Shown here: positions 6,814-15,059 of the stretch, in pieces
Layout of the letters: each line of letters opens with the position of its first letter
How positions within the stretch are numbered: position 1 is the first letter of the stretch
NCBI RefSeq assembly: GCF_002532045.1
Contig: NZ_NWTG01000029.1
Span: 1 to 64,000, forward strand
Reading direction: 5' to 3'
Origin: Bradyrhizobium sp. C9
GTDB taxonomy: Bacteria; Pseudomonadota; Alphaproteobacteria; Rhizobiales; Xanthobacteraceae
Length of the DNA: 64,000 bases
Notes under the pieces: generated by a model
Seen by the model: only the letters and a program-made list of their open reading frames with translations
Databases searched by the model: none
Told to the model about the DNA's origin: nothing
Program-made: the position numbers and the translations under genes

Positions 6814-7878
6814 ATGTCGTTTGCGGCGACCCTCGGGCTGGTGGCGCTGGTGCAGATCGGGCTGCCGAACCTGCTGGCGTCGCCCGATCATTCGGCGACC
6901 GCGCGGGTTGCGCTGTGGGGCGGGCGTGAGCTCACGATGCTGATGCTGGCCTCGCTGGTGGCGGGACTCGCGACCACGCCCTACGCCGCGTTTCATTTCC
7001 ATCGTGTGACGCCCTACGGGCTGCTGGCGAACCTCGCGGCGATGCCGGTGGTGTCGGCGGTCGTGATGCCGGCCGGGCTGCTCGGACTGCTCGCCATGCC
7101 GTTCGGCTTCGACGGCGTGTTCTGGGCGATCATGGGGTTCGGCATCGACTGGATGATCCTGGTGACGCAATGGGTCGCGGCGCTCCCCGGCGCCGTCGGC
7201 CGGATGGCGGCGTTCGGGGTCGGACCGATGATCGTGGCAAGCGCCGGCCTCATTCTGCTCGGGCTGTTGCGCTCGCCGCTGCGCTGGTCGGGGGCGGTGC
7301 TGCTGGTGGTCGCCTCGGTCTGGGCGCTGCGGGTGCCGCAGCCGGACGTGCTGGTCTCCGCCGATGGCCGCAACGTCGCGGTGCGGGGCGACGACGGGCG
7401 GCTGCATCTGATGCACGGCGCGAAGGACGCCTTTCTCGTCAAGGAGTGGCTGGCGGCGGATGCCGATGCGCGGACCGCGACGGATGCTTCACTCGGTGAG
7501 GGCGTCTCCTGCGATCCGAGCGGCTGCGTGACGCAGGGTCCCGGCGGTGCCTTCGTCGCGCTGGCGACAAGGCCCGACGCTCTGGCCGACGACTGCGAGC
7601 GTGCGGCGCTGATCGTAAGCGCGCGTCCGGCGCCGAAGGATTGCGTGGCCTCGGTGATCGATGCCGAGCGGTTGCGGCGCCACGGCGCGTTGGTGCTACG
7701 GCGCATCAGGGACGGCTACGCGATCGATGCGGTCAAGCCCGGCGGGATCGACCGGCCGTGGTCGCCGGCGGTTCCCGGCGATGGCGACAGCGAGACCACG
7801 CTGCGCGCCCCTGTGGCCGCGCCGCGGTCTGTTGTCGATGTGACGCCGGCCGAGACCGATGTGCAGGGCGAGGATTAG
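6802..7878 (+). pseudogene. comEC: comEC/rec2, 3' half (split by prophage)
   Basis: The frame encodes SFQMSFAATLGLVALVQIGL, hydrophobic helices including RVTPYGLLANLAAMPVVSAV and the C-terminal domain typical of rhizobial ComEC, the inner-membrane DNA-uptake channel. About 350 residues are present; a full protein is roughly twice that. No N-terminal half lies upstream because the integrase gene abuts it. The ATG at 6814 is a native internal Met rather than a real start. The first half should lie beyond the left end of the prophage. Precise excision could restore the gene. Together with lexA, moeA, moaC, trpC and trpD it belongs to a conserved alphaproteobacterial neighbourhood. Confidence 0.8.
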
Positions 7879-7888
7879 CCGCCGAGGA

Positions 7889-8182
7889 TCAGCCGTTGTC
7901 GGGTGAGGGGCCGGTCGGCAGCTCGAACAGGCCGAGATGGAACTCGTCGGAGTCGGGGCCGGCGTCGGGCTTCTTGACGAGGGTGAAGGAAGCCTCGGGG
8001 AACTGCTCCCAGACCTTCAGGTCGTCAGCTGTGACCGTCAGCCAGCCGAACCGGAACATGTAGCGGCCCGGCTCCGTGACGCGTCCAGCCTTTTGCCATG
8101 TGACCTTGTCGACCACTGAGCAGGTTTCCGTGAGTGCACGTCCTTCGTGCCCGATGATGCGCCAAGGCGCGCGCCGACGCAA
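7889..8182 (-). CDS. conserved hypothetical protein
   Basis: An unrecognised protein of up to 97 aa, predicted soluble and beta-rich in the middle (RYMFRFGWLTVTADDLKVWE). It ends 11 bp from the comEC stop, tail to tail. The only in-frame ATG gives an N-terminus (MRRRAPWRIIGHEG) unlike the rest, so the true start may be a non-ATG codon. No signal peptide or membrane helix is apparent. It lies on the same strand as the next hypothetical gene but is separated by about 95 bp. Function unknown. Confidence 0.5.
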   Translation of the reverse strand: MRRRAPWRIIGHEGRALTETCSVVDKVTWQKAGRVTEPGRYMFRFGWLTVTADDLKVWEQFPEASFTLVKKPDAGPDSDEFHLGLFELPTGPSPDNG

Positions 8183-8277
8183 ATCTCCTGCTGCGCCCCG
8201 GAACCCGGCGTCCGGGGTCGCTCGAAATCGCTTAGGTCACCCGCCGCCGGATCGTTCATTCCGCGGCGGCGATGCGT

Positions 8278-8706
8278 TCAACCCAAAAACAGCGACGCAA
8301 ATGCGGAGGGCCGCCGCTCCACAACCTTCGGCTTCTGCTCGACCGGCGGATGCAGTGCCGGCAATTGCAGCACGCTGACGCGCTGTCCCTCGACCAGCTG
8401 GGTCACCAGCACATGGCTGCCGTCGGGGAATTCGACCGCGTCATGATGGCGATCGGGAACGTCGGGCTCGACCTCGTTGAACACACCGACGCGGAAATTC
8501 ATCGTCTTGGTCCAGATCCAGCGGCTGTCGTAGCGAACGTTCTCGGCGAAAGCGAGCTCGGTGCCCGGCAGCATGCAGACCGCGACAGTGGGATCGTTCT
8601 CCGAAGCAAAGCCGCGGGTCGACGTGCCGCGGAAAGTCGTGGTGATCAGCGTCTCTCCAACAATGGCGGGGCGCGACGCCACGGCGTGCAGACTATAGTC
8701 ACACAT
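8278..8706 (-). CDS. conserved hypothetical protein (MCDYSLH type)
   Basis: A 142-aa protein beginning MCDYSLHAVASRPA, with a clear AGGAG ribosome site upstream of the ATG. It is predicted to be a cytoplasmic beta-rich protein; the C-terminal 30 residues are a Pro-rich tail. The N-terminus looks conserved, but I cannot name a function. It is downstream of lexA on the same strand, with a 257-bp gap holding no gene I can support. Confidence 0.6.
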   Translation of the reverse strand: MCDYSLHAVASRPAIVGETLITTTFRGTSTRGFASENDPTVAVCMLPGTELAFAENVRYDSRWIWTKTMNFRVGVFNEVEPDVPDRHHDAVEFPDGSHVLVTQLVEGQRVSVLQLPALHPPVEQKPKVVERRPSAFASLFLG

Positions 8707-8962
8707 CGGATGGCTCCTCTAATCGAGGTAGCGACCCGTGCCTCTCCTTGAGGCATAGGGCCTCTACCAGAGTGGACGATAGCAAACGAGTGTCTCCTCG
8801 TTTCTGGGCGATTGTACGACTGCTCGACCAACGCCCCCGATCACAAACACGCGACGCTGCGCGAGAGGTATGGGAGCGCATCGGGCAGGCCGCACGTTAC
8901 GCTATCATGCAAGGAACGATCCGATGTGATGCTCGTTCCCTGCCGCCGCAAGTATTTGAAAT

Positions 8963-9667
8963 TCAGTATTTGCGATAGAGGCCGATCAGCTTGCCCTGGA
9001 TGCGGACCCGGTTCGGCGGCAGGATGCGCACTTCATAGGCGGTGTTGGCCGGCTCCAGCGCGATCGATGCGCCGCGGCGGCGGAAGCGTTTCAGGGTGGC
9101 TTCCTCCTCGTCGATCAGCGCCACCACGATGTCGCCGGTGTTGGCGACGTCGTTGCGCTGGATCAGCGCCATGTCGCCGTCGAGGATGCCGGCATCGACC
9201 ATCGAGTCGCCGCGCACTTCCAGCGCATAGTGCTCACCGGCGCCGAGCATGTCGGGCGGCACGCTGATGGTGTGGCTGCGGGTTTGCAGCGCTTCGATCG
9301 GCGTACCGGCGGCGATCCGGCCCATCACGGGGACCGCGACCGGACGGTTGCCGTCGTCCTCGGCGATCGGCGGCGAGCTGGTGCGCTTGCCGAGGGTGCC
9401 TTCGATGACGCTCGGCGTGAAGCCGCGGCGGCCGTTGCCGCCGCCGGCCGAGAGCTCGGGCAGCTTGATGACTTCGATGGCGCGGGCGCGATTGGGCAGG
9501 CGGCGGATGAAGCCGCGCTCTTCCAGCGCAGTGATCAGGCGGTGAATTCCGGACTTCGAGCGCAGGTCGAGCGCATCTTTCATCTCGTCGAAGGAGGGCG
9601 GTACGCCGGCCTCCTTCAGACGTTCATTGATGAAACGCAGAAGTTCGTACTGTTTGCGCGTGAGCAT
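8963..9667 (-). CDS. lexA: LexA, SOS-response repressor
   Basis: A 234-aa repressor. The N-terminal winged HTH (MLTRKQYELLRFINERLKEA to about residue 70) is followed by a long linker and the S24 self-cleavage domain. The scissile Ala120-Gly121 (RIAAGTP), nucleophile Ser155 (GDSMVDAG) and general base Lys193 are all present, so RecA-stimulated autocleavage should work. The linker of about 40 residues and the two-residue shift from E. coli numbering are usual for alphaproteobacteria. A perfect GTTC-N7-GTTC box lies 168 bp upstream of the start, indicating autoregulation. It is co-oriented with moeA, in a conserved neighbourhood with comEC. Confidence 0.97.
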   Translation of the reverse strand: MLTRKQYELLRFINERLKEAGVPPSFDEMKDALDLRSKSGIHRLITALEERGFIRRLPNRARAIEVIKLPELSAGGGNGRRGFTPSVIEGTLGKRTSSPPIAEDDGNRPVAVPVMGRIAAGTPIEALQTRSHTISVPPDMLGAGEHYALEVRGDSMVDAGILDGDMALIQRNDVANTGDIVVALIDEEEATLKRFRRRGASIALEPANTAYEVRILPPNRVRIQGKLIGLYRKY

Positions 9668-9834
9668 CTCGAGTATTCCCCCGGTTGATAGCGTCGTTCG
9701 ATTCCGAGACTCTTCAGGTGGGCCTGCAGGCGGGACCTGACCTCAGGAGCGCGGTGCTCAGTACAAGCGCTTCCTGGATGGTCTCCCGTTTGTAGACACC
9801 AGTACTCGAAACAAATCATGAACGGACACTATAT

Positions 9835-9849
9835 GTTCGATATGTGTTC
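9835..9849 (-). promoter_or_regulatory. LexA (SOS) box
   Basis: GTTC-GATATGT-GTTC is an exact match to the alphaproteobacterial LexA consensus GTTC-N7-GTTC. It lies between moeA and lexA, 168 bp before the lexA start. That implies a promoter near here and a long lexA 5' leader, or a start of transcription just downstream of moeA. Confidence 0.8.
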
Positions 9850-9911
9850 CGCAACCACTTAATTTCCGGTGAATGTATCCGGCAAGCGCTCAAGCGATGC
9901 GGTCTGCGCCG

Positions 9912-11123
9912 TCACTCGGGCAGCGTCAGGATCTCGCATTCGCTGCCTTTGACGGCGGCAGGCGCAAACGGCGGACGCACGAGAAGTGCCCGCGCCGCAG
10001 CGAGATTCCCGAGCAGGGATGAGTCCTGCTGCATCACGGGCGTTGCGATCAGCGTGCCGTCTTCGCGCGCCTCGAGGCGCGCGCGCAGATAGTCCTCGCG
10101 CTGGTCGTTCGCGGCGAGGTCGCGGCCGAGCAGGGCGCTGGTGCGGGCATGATGGACCGTCTTTCGGCCGCTCAGCGCCCGAATCAACGGCACCAGAAAC
10201 AGGAAAGCGCAGACATAGGAGGACACCGGATTGCCGGGCAGGCCGATCACCCGCATCGGCCCTAACCGGCCATGCATCATCGGCTTGCCGGGCCGCATCG
10301 CGATCCGCCAGAACGTCATCTCGACGCCCTCGGCCTCCAGCGACTGCTTGACCAGGTCGTGGTCGCCGACCGAGGCGCCGCCGGTCGTGATCAGGATGTC
10401 CGCACCGGTCTCACGGGCCCGGCGGATGCCGGCGGTGGTCGCTTCCACCGTGTCGGCGGCAACCCCGAGGTCGACGGTCTCGGCGCCCTCGGCGCGCGCC
10501 AGCGCCCGCAGCGCATAGCCGTTGGAATAGACGATCTGGCCGGGGCCGGGCGTTGCGCCCGGCATTACCAGCTCGTCGCCGGTCGCCAGCACCGCGACCT
10601 TCGGGCGGCGGTGCACCGCAATGTTCGGATAGTTCATGGCGGCCGCCAGCGACAGCGCGCGGTCGGAGAGGCGGCTGCCGGCGGCAAGCAGCACGTCGCC
10701 CTCACGGAAGTCGACGCCGGCCGGGCGGATGTGCCGTCCGGCGGCAGCTGGCTCGGTGATCGTGATGTGGTCGCCGTCGACGGCGGTGTCTTCCTGGATG
10801 ATGACGGCGTCGGCGCCATGGGGGATCACGCCGCCGGTGAAGATCCGCACCGCTTCGCCGGCGCCGACCGTGCGCTCGAACGGTCGGCCGGCCGCGACTT
10901 CGCCGATGACCTTGAGCCGGGCCTTCAGATCGCCGGCGTCGGCCGCGCGCACGGCATAGCCGTCCATCGCCGACATCGGCTGCGGCGGCTGGGTGCGCCG
11001 CGCGGCGAGGTCATGCGCCAGGGTGCGGTGGTAGGCGGCATCGAGCGCGACCATCTCCTCCGGCAGCGGGTCGGCGCCGGCGAGGACGGCGGACAGGGCA
11101 TCGGCAACCGGCATCAGGGCCAC
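9912..11123 (-). CDS. moeA: molybdopterin molybdenumtransferase MoeA
   Basis: A 403-aa enzyme that inserts molybdate into adenylylated molybdopterin in the last step of molybdenum cofactor synthesis. Recognisable segments are SAMDGYAVRAAD, FTGGVIPHGADAVIIQEDT, the central MoaB/Mog-like domain with ITTGGASVGDHD and GLPGNPVSSYVCA, and the C-terminal beta domain. A GTG start at 11123 is preferred to the ATG three codons later because GAGGAG is spaced 8 nt from the GTG. It follows a HAD hydrolase gene with a 23-bp gap, so the two are likely co-transcribed. lexA is downstream after 244 bp. Confidence 0.95.
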   Translation of the reverse strand: MALMPVADALSAVLAGADPLPEEMVALDAAYHRTLAHDLAARRTQPPQPMSAMDGYAVRAADAGDLKARLKVIGEVAAGRPFERTVGAGEAVRIFTGGVIPHGADAVIIQEDTAVDGDHITITEPAAAGRHIRPAGVDFREGDVLLAAGSRLSDRALSLAAAMNYPNIAVHRRPKVAVLATGDELVMPGATPGPGQIVYSNGYALRALARAEGAETVDLGVAADTVEATTAGIRRARETGADILITTGGASVGDHDLVKQSLEAEGVEMTFWRIAMRPGKPMMHGRLGPMRVIGLPGNPVSSYVCAFLFLVPLIRALSGRKTVHHARTSALLGRDLAANDQREDYLRARLEAREDGTLIATPVMQQDSSLLGNLAAARALLVRPPFAPAAVKGSECEILTLPE

Positions 11124-11146
11124 GCTCAGAGCTCCTCAATTCCTAA

Positions 11147-11773
11147 TCACATACCAAGTGCGGTCAGAGCCCTTGCCACGTCATCCGTCGATGTCACGTG
11201 GATGGCATGAAGGCCGCGCGCCCGCGCACCCTCGATATTGGCGGCCAGGTCGTCGAAGAACAGGATCCGCGACGCCGGCACGCCGATGGCTTTTACCACA
11301 TGATCGTAGGCTTCGGCGTCGGGTTTGCGAAACCCGATGGTCGAGGACAGGAAGACGGCTCGGAAATGGCTGAGCAGCTCGGCATGGATGGCTGAGAAAT
11401 GCGCGACGTGGGCCGGATTGGTGTTGGAGAAGGCGTACAGCGGCATCCGCTTCGCGGCGGTCGCGAGAAGGGGGGCAATCCCCGGCATCTCGCCGGTGAA
11501 GATCGCATTCCAGCCTTCGAGGAACTGCGCGTCGGTGATGTCGATGCCGAGCGTCCGGCGCAGGTTTGCGAAGAACGCAGCGTCGTCGATCCGGCCGATT
11601 TCGTGATGCTTGAAGCTGTCGTCGACCACAAAGCGCGTGGCGAGCTCGGCCGGCGGGCAGCCGGCATGCCGCGCCCAGTGCGCCATCACCTTCTCGAAGT
11701 CGATGTCGAGCACGACGCGGCCGATATCGAACAGCAGCACGTCGACGGAATCGGGGGAGAGTTGCGAGGTCAT
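11147..11773 (-). CDS. HAD-superfamily hydrolase
   Basis: A 208-aa HAD subfamily IA phosphatase-like protein. Motif I is LLFDIGRVVLDIDF, in which the second Asp of the usual DxD is replaced by Gly (DIGRV), as in YihX-type proteins. The cap is helical. Motif II is YAFSNTNP, motif III is GFRKPDAEAYD and motif IV is ILFFDDLAANIEGAR. Probably acts on a small phosphorylated substrate in the cytoplasm; the substrate cannot be read from sequence. The start at MTSQLSPD is chosen over one 30 codons upstream, which gives an atypical Cys/Pro-rich extension. It is 23 bp upstream of moeA. Confidence 0.85.
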   Translation of the reverse strand: MTSQLSPDSVDVLLFDIGRVVLDIDFEKVMAHWARHAGCPPAELATRFVVDDSFKHHEIGRIDDAAFFANLRRTLGIDITDAQFLEGWNAIFTGEMPGIAPLLATAAKRMPLYAFSNTNPAHVAHFSAIHAELLSHFRAVFLSSTIGFRKPDAEAYDHVVKAIGVPASRILFFDDLAANIEGARARGLHAIHVTSTDDVARALTALGM

Positions 11774-11938
11774 TGCGTGAAACCGTGTACGAAAATTGCG
11801 GGCGGGCGGCAATGTCCCCGTTTTGTGCGGCAGGCATGCGACGATACAAGGCGTTGTCCTCACTGCGAAAGCAGGCCGCCGGCCACGACGATACCTTCGA
11901 TTCCGCGCCCCTCAGGGTGGCGGTGAACCCGCGATCCC

Positions 11939-11980
11939 CCACCATCGTCGTCCTGGCTTTCACCAGGACGACGATGGTGG
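11939..11980. repeat. perfect 18-bp inverted repeat
   Basis: CCACCATCGTCGTCCTGG at 11939-11956 and its exact complement at 11963-11980 are separated by 6 nt. It lies between the divergent HAD and DUF3604 genes, so it is not placed as a terminator. It looks like an extragenic palindrome of the REP type. Confidence 0.75.
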
Positions 11981-12017
11981 CTTTCGATCCATGATGTCAA
12001 ACAGCCAGGTTTTCGAT

Positions 12018-12047
12018 GTCATCGCCCGGTCGAGGCCGGGCGATGAC
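12018..12047. repeat. 12-bp inverted repeat
   Basis: GTCATCGCCCGG (12018-12029) and CCGGGCGATGAC (12036-12047) form a perfect stem with a 6-nt loop. It follows the 18-bp palindrome by 37 bp, so the intergenic region holds a cluster of two palindromes. No gene was found between 11774 and 12246. Confidence 0.7.
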
Positions 12048-12246
12048 TTGTTTGTGAGGATGCAGGTTCTCGTTCTCGCGACATGACTTGTCCGGACCTT
12101 CTTGCGGCCGGGGCTTCCGCCGTCGGGCAACTCGCTGGCGGTGGCGGCAGAACGGCGCGCTTTGAGCTGGATCAAATGTTTGGAGGTTTGCCCGACTACC
12201 TTGCCAATGCTGCTGAGATTAAATTGGTCTTACGAGGGAGATTGTC

Positions 12247-14187
12247 ATGACGTTTCGACGTGCCGCGCGCGCATTGGCGTCGACCTTGCTGCTGGTTGGA
12301 TTCACCGCGCCCTCCAGCGCGGATGACACGGGCTCCCTGACAAAGGAAAAGGCGGAAGCAGCCTTCAGGAAGCCGGCCAACTATTCTCCCTACGCTGATC
12401 GCGATTTCCCGACCCGACCGTACTTCGGCGACACCCATCTGCACACCGCGATATCCTTTGATGCCGGTGCGTTCGGCGCCCGCCTGAAGCCGCGCGACGC
12501 CTATCGTTTTGCGCGGGGCGAACAAGTTACATCCAACAGCGGACAGTCGGTGAAGCTGTCCCGCCCGCTCGATTTTCTCGTCGTGGCCGACCATTCCGAC
12601 AACATGGGTTTCTTTACCGATATGATGGCGGGCAAGCCGGAGATCCTTGCCGATCCGACCGGCCGACGTTGGTATGACATGATCCAGTCAGGCAAGGGCG
12701 ACGAGGCGGCCATCGAGATCATCATTTCCTTCTCTCACGGGACTTTTCCGAAAGACCTCATCTACGCTCCCGGGTCGCGCGCGTATCACAATACTTGGCT
12801 CGACAACGTCGCCGCGGCGGATCAGTACAACGATCCCGGACGTTTCACGGCCCTGATCGGTTACGAGTGGACGTCCAACACCGGCGGAAACAATCTGCAC
12901 CGCAACGTCATCTTCCGCGACAATGGCGACAAGGCAAGTCAGGTCGATCCGTTCACCGTGACGCCGCCGTTCGGCAGCGACAATCCCGCAGATCTCTGGA
13001 AGTGGATGGAGAGTTACGAGAAGAAGACCGGGGGCAGCGTGCTCGCGATCAGCCACAACGGCAATCTCAGCAATGGCCTGATGTTTCCCACCGTCGAGAC
13101 ATTCGGCAAGAAGATCGATCGCGATTACGCCGAGACCCGCGCGAAGTGGGAGCGGCTCTATGAGGCCACCCAGACCAAGGGCGACAGCGAAACGCACCCC
13201 TTCCTGTCGCCGAACGACGAGTTCGCCAGTTTCGAGCGGTGGGACAAGGGCAATCTCGACGGCAGCGTCGCCAAGAAGAAGGAAATGCTGGAATTCGAAT
13301 ACGCCCGGTCCGCGCTCAAGAACGGACTCAAGTTGGAGCAGTCGCTCGGCGTCAATCCGTACAAGTTTGGAATGATCGGAAGCACCGATGCTCACACCGG
13401 ACTTGTCGCAGTCGAGGAAGATAACTTCTTTGGCAAGACCGCTCCCCAGGAGCCGAGTCCGAAGCGGCTGATGTCGACCTTCGTCGATAACAAGGAGACC
13501 GGCGTAAAGATCATGGACTGGGAGGTGTCGGCCTCGGGTTACGCGGCGGTCTGGGCGAGGGAGAACACCCGCGCCTCACTGTGGGATGCGATGGAGCGCA
13601 AGGAGACTTACGCCACCACCGGCTCGCGCATGATTGTCCGCTTGTTCGGTGGCTGGGATTTCGCGCCAGGCGACGCGGATAATCGAATGCCGGCCAATGT
13701 CGGCTATACCAAGGGCGTGCCGATGGGTGGCGACCTCGGCGCGGCGCCGCAAGACAAGGCGCCGACGTTCCTCGTCGCGGCGCTGAAGGATCCGATCGGC
13801 GCCAATCTGGATCGCTACCAGATTGTCAAGGGGTGGCTCGACAGAGCGGGCAACGCTCAGGAGAAGGTATACGACGTCGCCTGGTCGGGCGACCGGAAGC
13901 CGGACTCAAAAACCGGCAAGCTGCCTTCCGTGGGCAGCACGGTGGATGTTGCTAATGCAACGTGGGGCAACACGATCGGGTCGCCCGAGCTGGTCGCCGT
14001 CTGGAAGGATCCCGACTTCGATCCGAAGCTGCGAGCCTTCTACTACGGCCGCGTCATCGAGATTCCGACGCCCCGATGGACGGCCTATGACGCGAAGCGC
14101 TTCGGCGTTGCGCCGTTGCCCGGCACCGCCATGACCGTCACGGAACGGGCGTATACGTCCCCGATCTGGTACTCGCCGAAGCAATAG
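12247..14187 (+). CDS. DUF3604 family secreted metal-dependent hydrolase-like protein
   Basis: A 646-aa protein with a Sec signal peptide (about residues 1-25, ending in SSA-DD). PHP-like metal motifs are visible: GDTHLHT (about 59-65), VVADHSDNMG, ISHNGNLSN and IGSTDAHTGL near residue 380. These give the His/Asp set of a PHP-type phosphoesterase fold, so a periplasmic metal-dependent hydrolase is likely; the substrate is unknown. It is followed after 11 bp by a parvulin gene and a HupE/UreJ gene. The same three families occur together in other bacteria, which suggests one process in the envelope. Confidence 0.85.
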   Translation: MTFRRAARALASTLLLVGFTAPSSADDTGSLTKEKAEAAFRKPANYSPYADRDFPTRPYFGDTHLHTAISFDAGAFGARLKPRDAYRFARGEQVTSNSGQSVKLSRPLDFLVVADHSDNMGFFTDMMAGKPEILADPTGRRWYDMIQSGKGDEAAIEIIISFSHGTFPKDLIYAPGSRAYHNTWLDNVAAADQYNDPGRFTALIGYEWTSNTGGNNLHRNVIFRDNGDKASQVDPFTVTPPFGSDNPADLWKWMESYEKKTGGSVLAISHNGNLSNGLMFPTVETFGKKIDRDYAETRAKWERLYEATQTKGDSETHPFLSPNDEFASFERWDKGNLDGSVAKKKEMLEFEYARSALKNGLKLEQSLGVNPYKFGMIGSTDAHTGLVAVEEDNFFGKTAPQEPSPKRLMSTFVDNKETGVKIMDWEVSASGYAAVWARENTRASLWDAMERKETYATTGSRMIVRLFGGWDFAPGDADNRMPANVGYTKGVPMGGDLGAAPQDKAPTFLVAALKDPIGANLDRYQIVKGWLDRAGNAQEKVYDVAWSGDRKPDSKTGKLPSVGSTVDVANATWGNTIGSPELVAVWKDPDFDPKLRAFYYGRVIEIPTPRWTAYDAKRFGVAPLPGTAMTVTERAYTSPIWYSPKQ

Positions 14188-14198
14188 CGATCGTCGTC

Positions 14199-15059
14199 AT
14201 GCGCCGGCTTCTTCGCGAACCGCTGCTTCACTTCGTCGTTCTCGGCGCAATTCTGTTCGCCGCCTATGCCGGCATGCCGGGGCACAGCAGCACGTCTGTG
14301 CAGGATATCGTCGTCTCGCGGAACCGGGTCGCTCATCTGGCGGGCATGTTCAGCCGCAGCTGGCGCCGTGAGCCGAGCGCAGACGAACTCAGCGAGCTCG
14401 TCGACGATTATGTGCACGAGGAAGTCCTCTATCGCGAAGCCAAGGCGATGGGGCTCGACAACGATGATCCCGTGATCCGCAGACGGCTCCGCCAGAAGCT
14501 CGAGTTCCTGGCCGAGGATGTCGCGGCACAGCGCGTGCCGGGCGATGAGGAACTGACACAACTCATGCGGAGCGACCCCGGGCGGTTCAGAGCCGGCAGC
14601 CGGTGTTCTTTCTCGCACGTCTTCCTGGACCCCGGCCGTCACCCGGACAATCTGCCGGAACAGCAGGACGCTCTCCGGAAAGCGCTCGCGGAAGGCGGAG
14701 AGGGGGCCGATCCATCGAAGCTCGGCGACCGGTTCCTGCTCGGGCAATCGTTTGCCGATGTGCCGGTCGATGAACTGGGCCGCCTGTTCGGCGAAGGCTT
14801 TGCGGGAGAGCTTTCCCAACTCCCGCTCGGCTCCTGGGCTGGGCCCATCCGCTCTGCCTACGGGTTCCATTTCATCAAGCTGACGGATTGGGACCAAGGC
14901 CGGCCGCTGTCGCTGAACGAAGCCAGGGAGACGCTGCTGCGTGAGTGGACCGAACGTGAGCGCGTCAAGGCCAATGCAGCGGTCTTCGACCGTCTTCGCA
15001 GCCGCTATCGCATCGTCATCGAGCAGACGTCCGCGCCGTCAGACGGACTGACGCCATGA
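14199..15059 (+). CDS. membrane-anchored parvulin-type peptidyl-prolyl isomerase
   Basis: A 286-aa protein with a single N-terminal membrane helix (LLHFVVLGAILFAAYAG), a SurA/PpiC-like chaperone region with E-VLYREAKAMGLDNDDPVIRR (about 84-105) and a degenerate rotamase domain. CSFSHVFLDP takes the place of the usual VxASHILI start, and GPIRSAYGFHFIKL forms its end. It is likely periplasmic, assisting folding of a secreted or membrane partner. It sits between DUF3604 (11 bp upstream) and HupE/UreJ (4-bp ATGA overlap), so translational coupling suggests a dedicated foldase for this locus. Confidence 0.85.
   Translation: MRRLLREPLLHFVVLGAILFAAYAGMPGHSSTSVQDIVVSRNRVAHLAGMFSRSWRREPSADELSELVDDYVHEEVLYREAKAMGLDNDDPVIRRRLRQKLEFLAEDVAAQRVPGDEELTQLMRSDPGRFRAGSRCSFSHVFLDPGRHPDNLPEQQDALRKALAEGGEGADPSKLGDRFLLGQSFADVPVDELGRLFGEGFAGELSQLPLGSWAGPIRSAYGFHFIKLTDWDQGRPLSLNEARETLLREWTERERVKANAAVFDRLRSRYRIVIEQTSAPSDGLTP

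Noticed and set aside
9616..9819. Leftward 67-codon frame in the lexA leader
   Set aside because: Overlaps the lexA start in another frame and resembles no known protein; the SOS box explains the region better.
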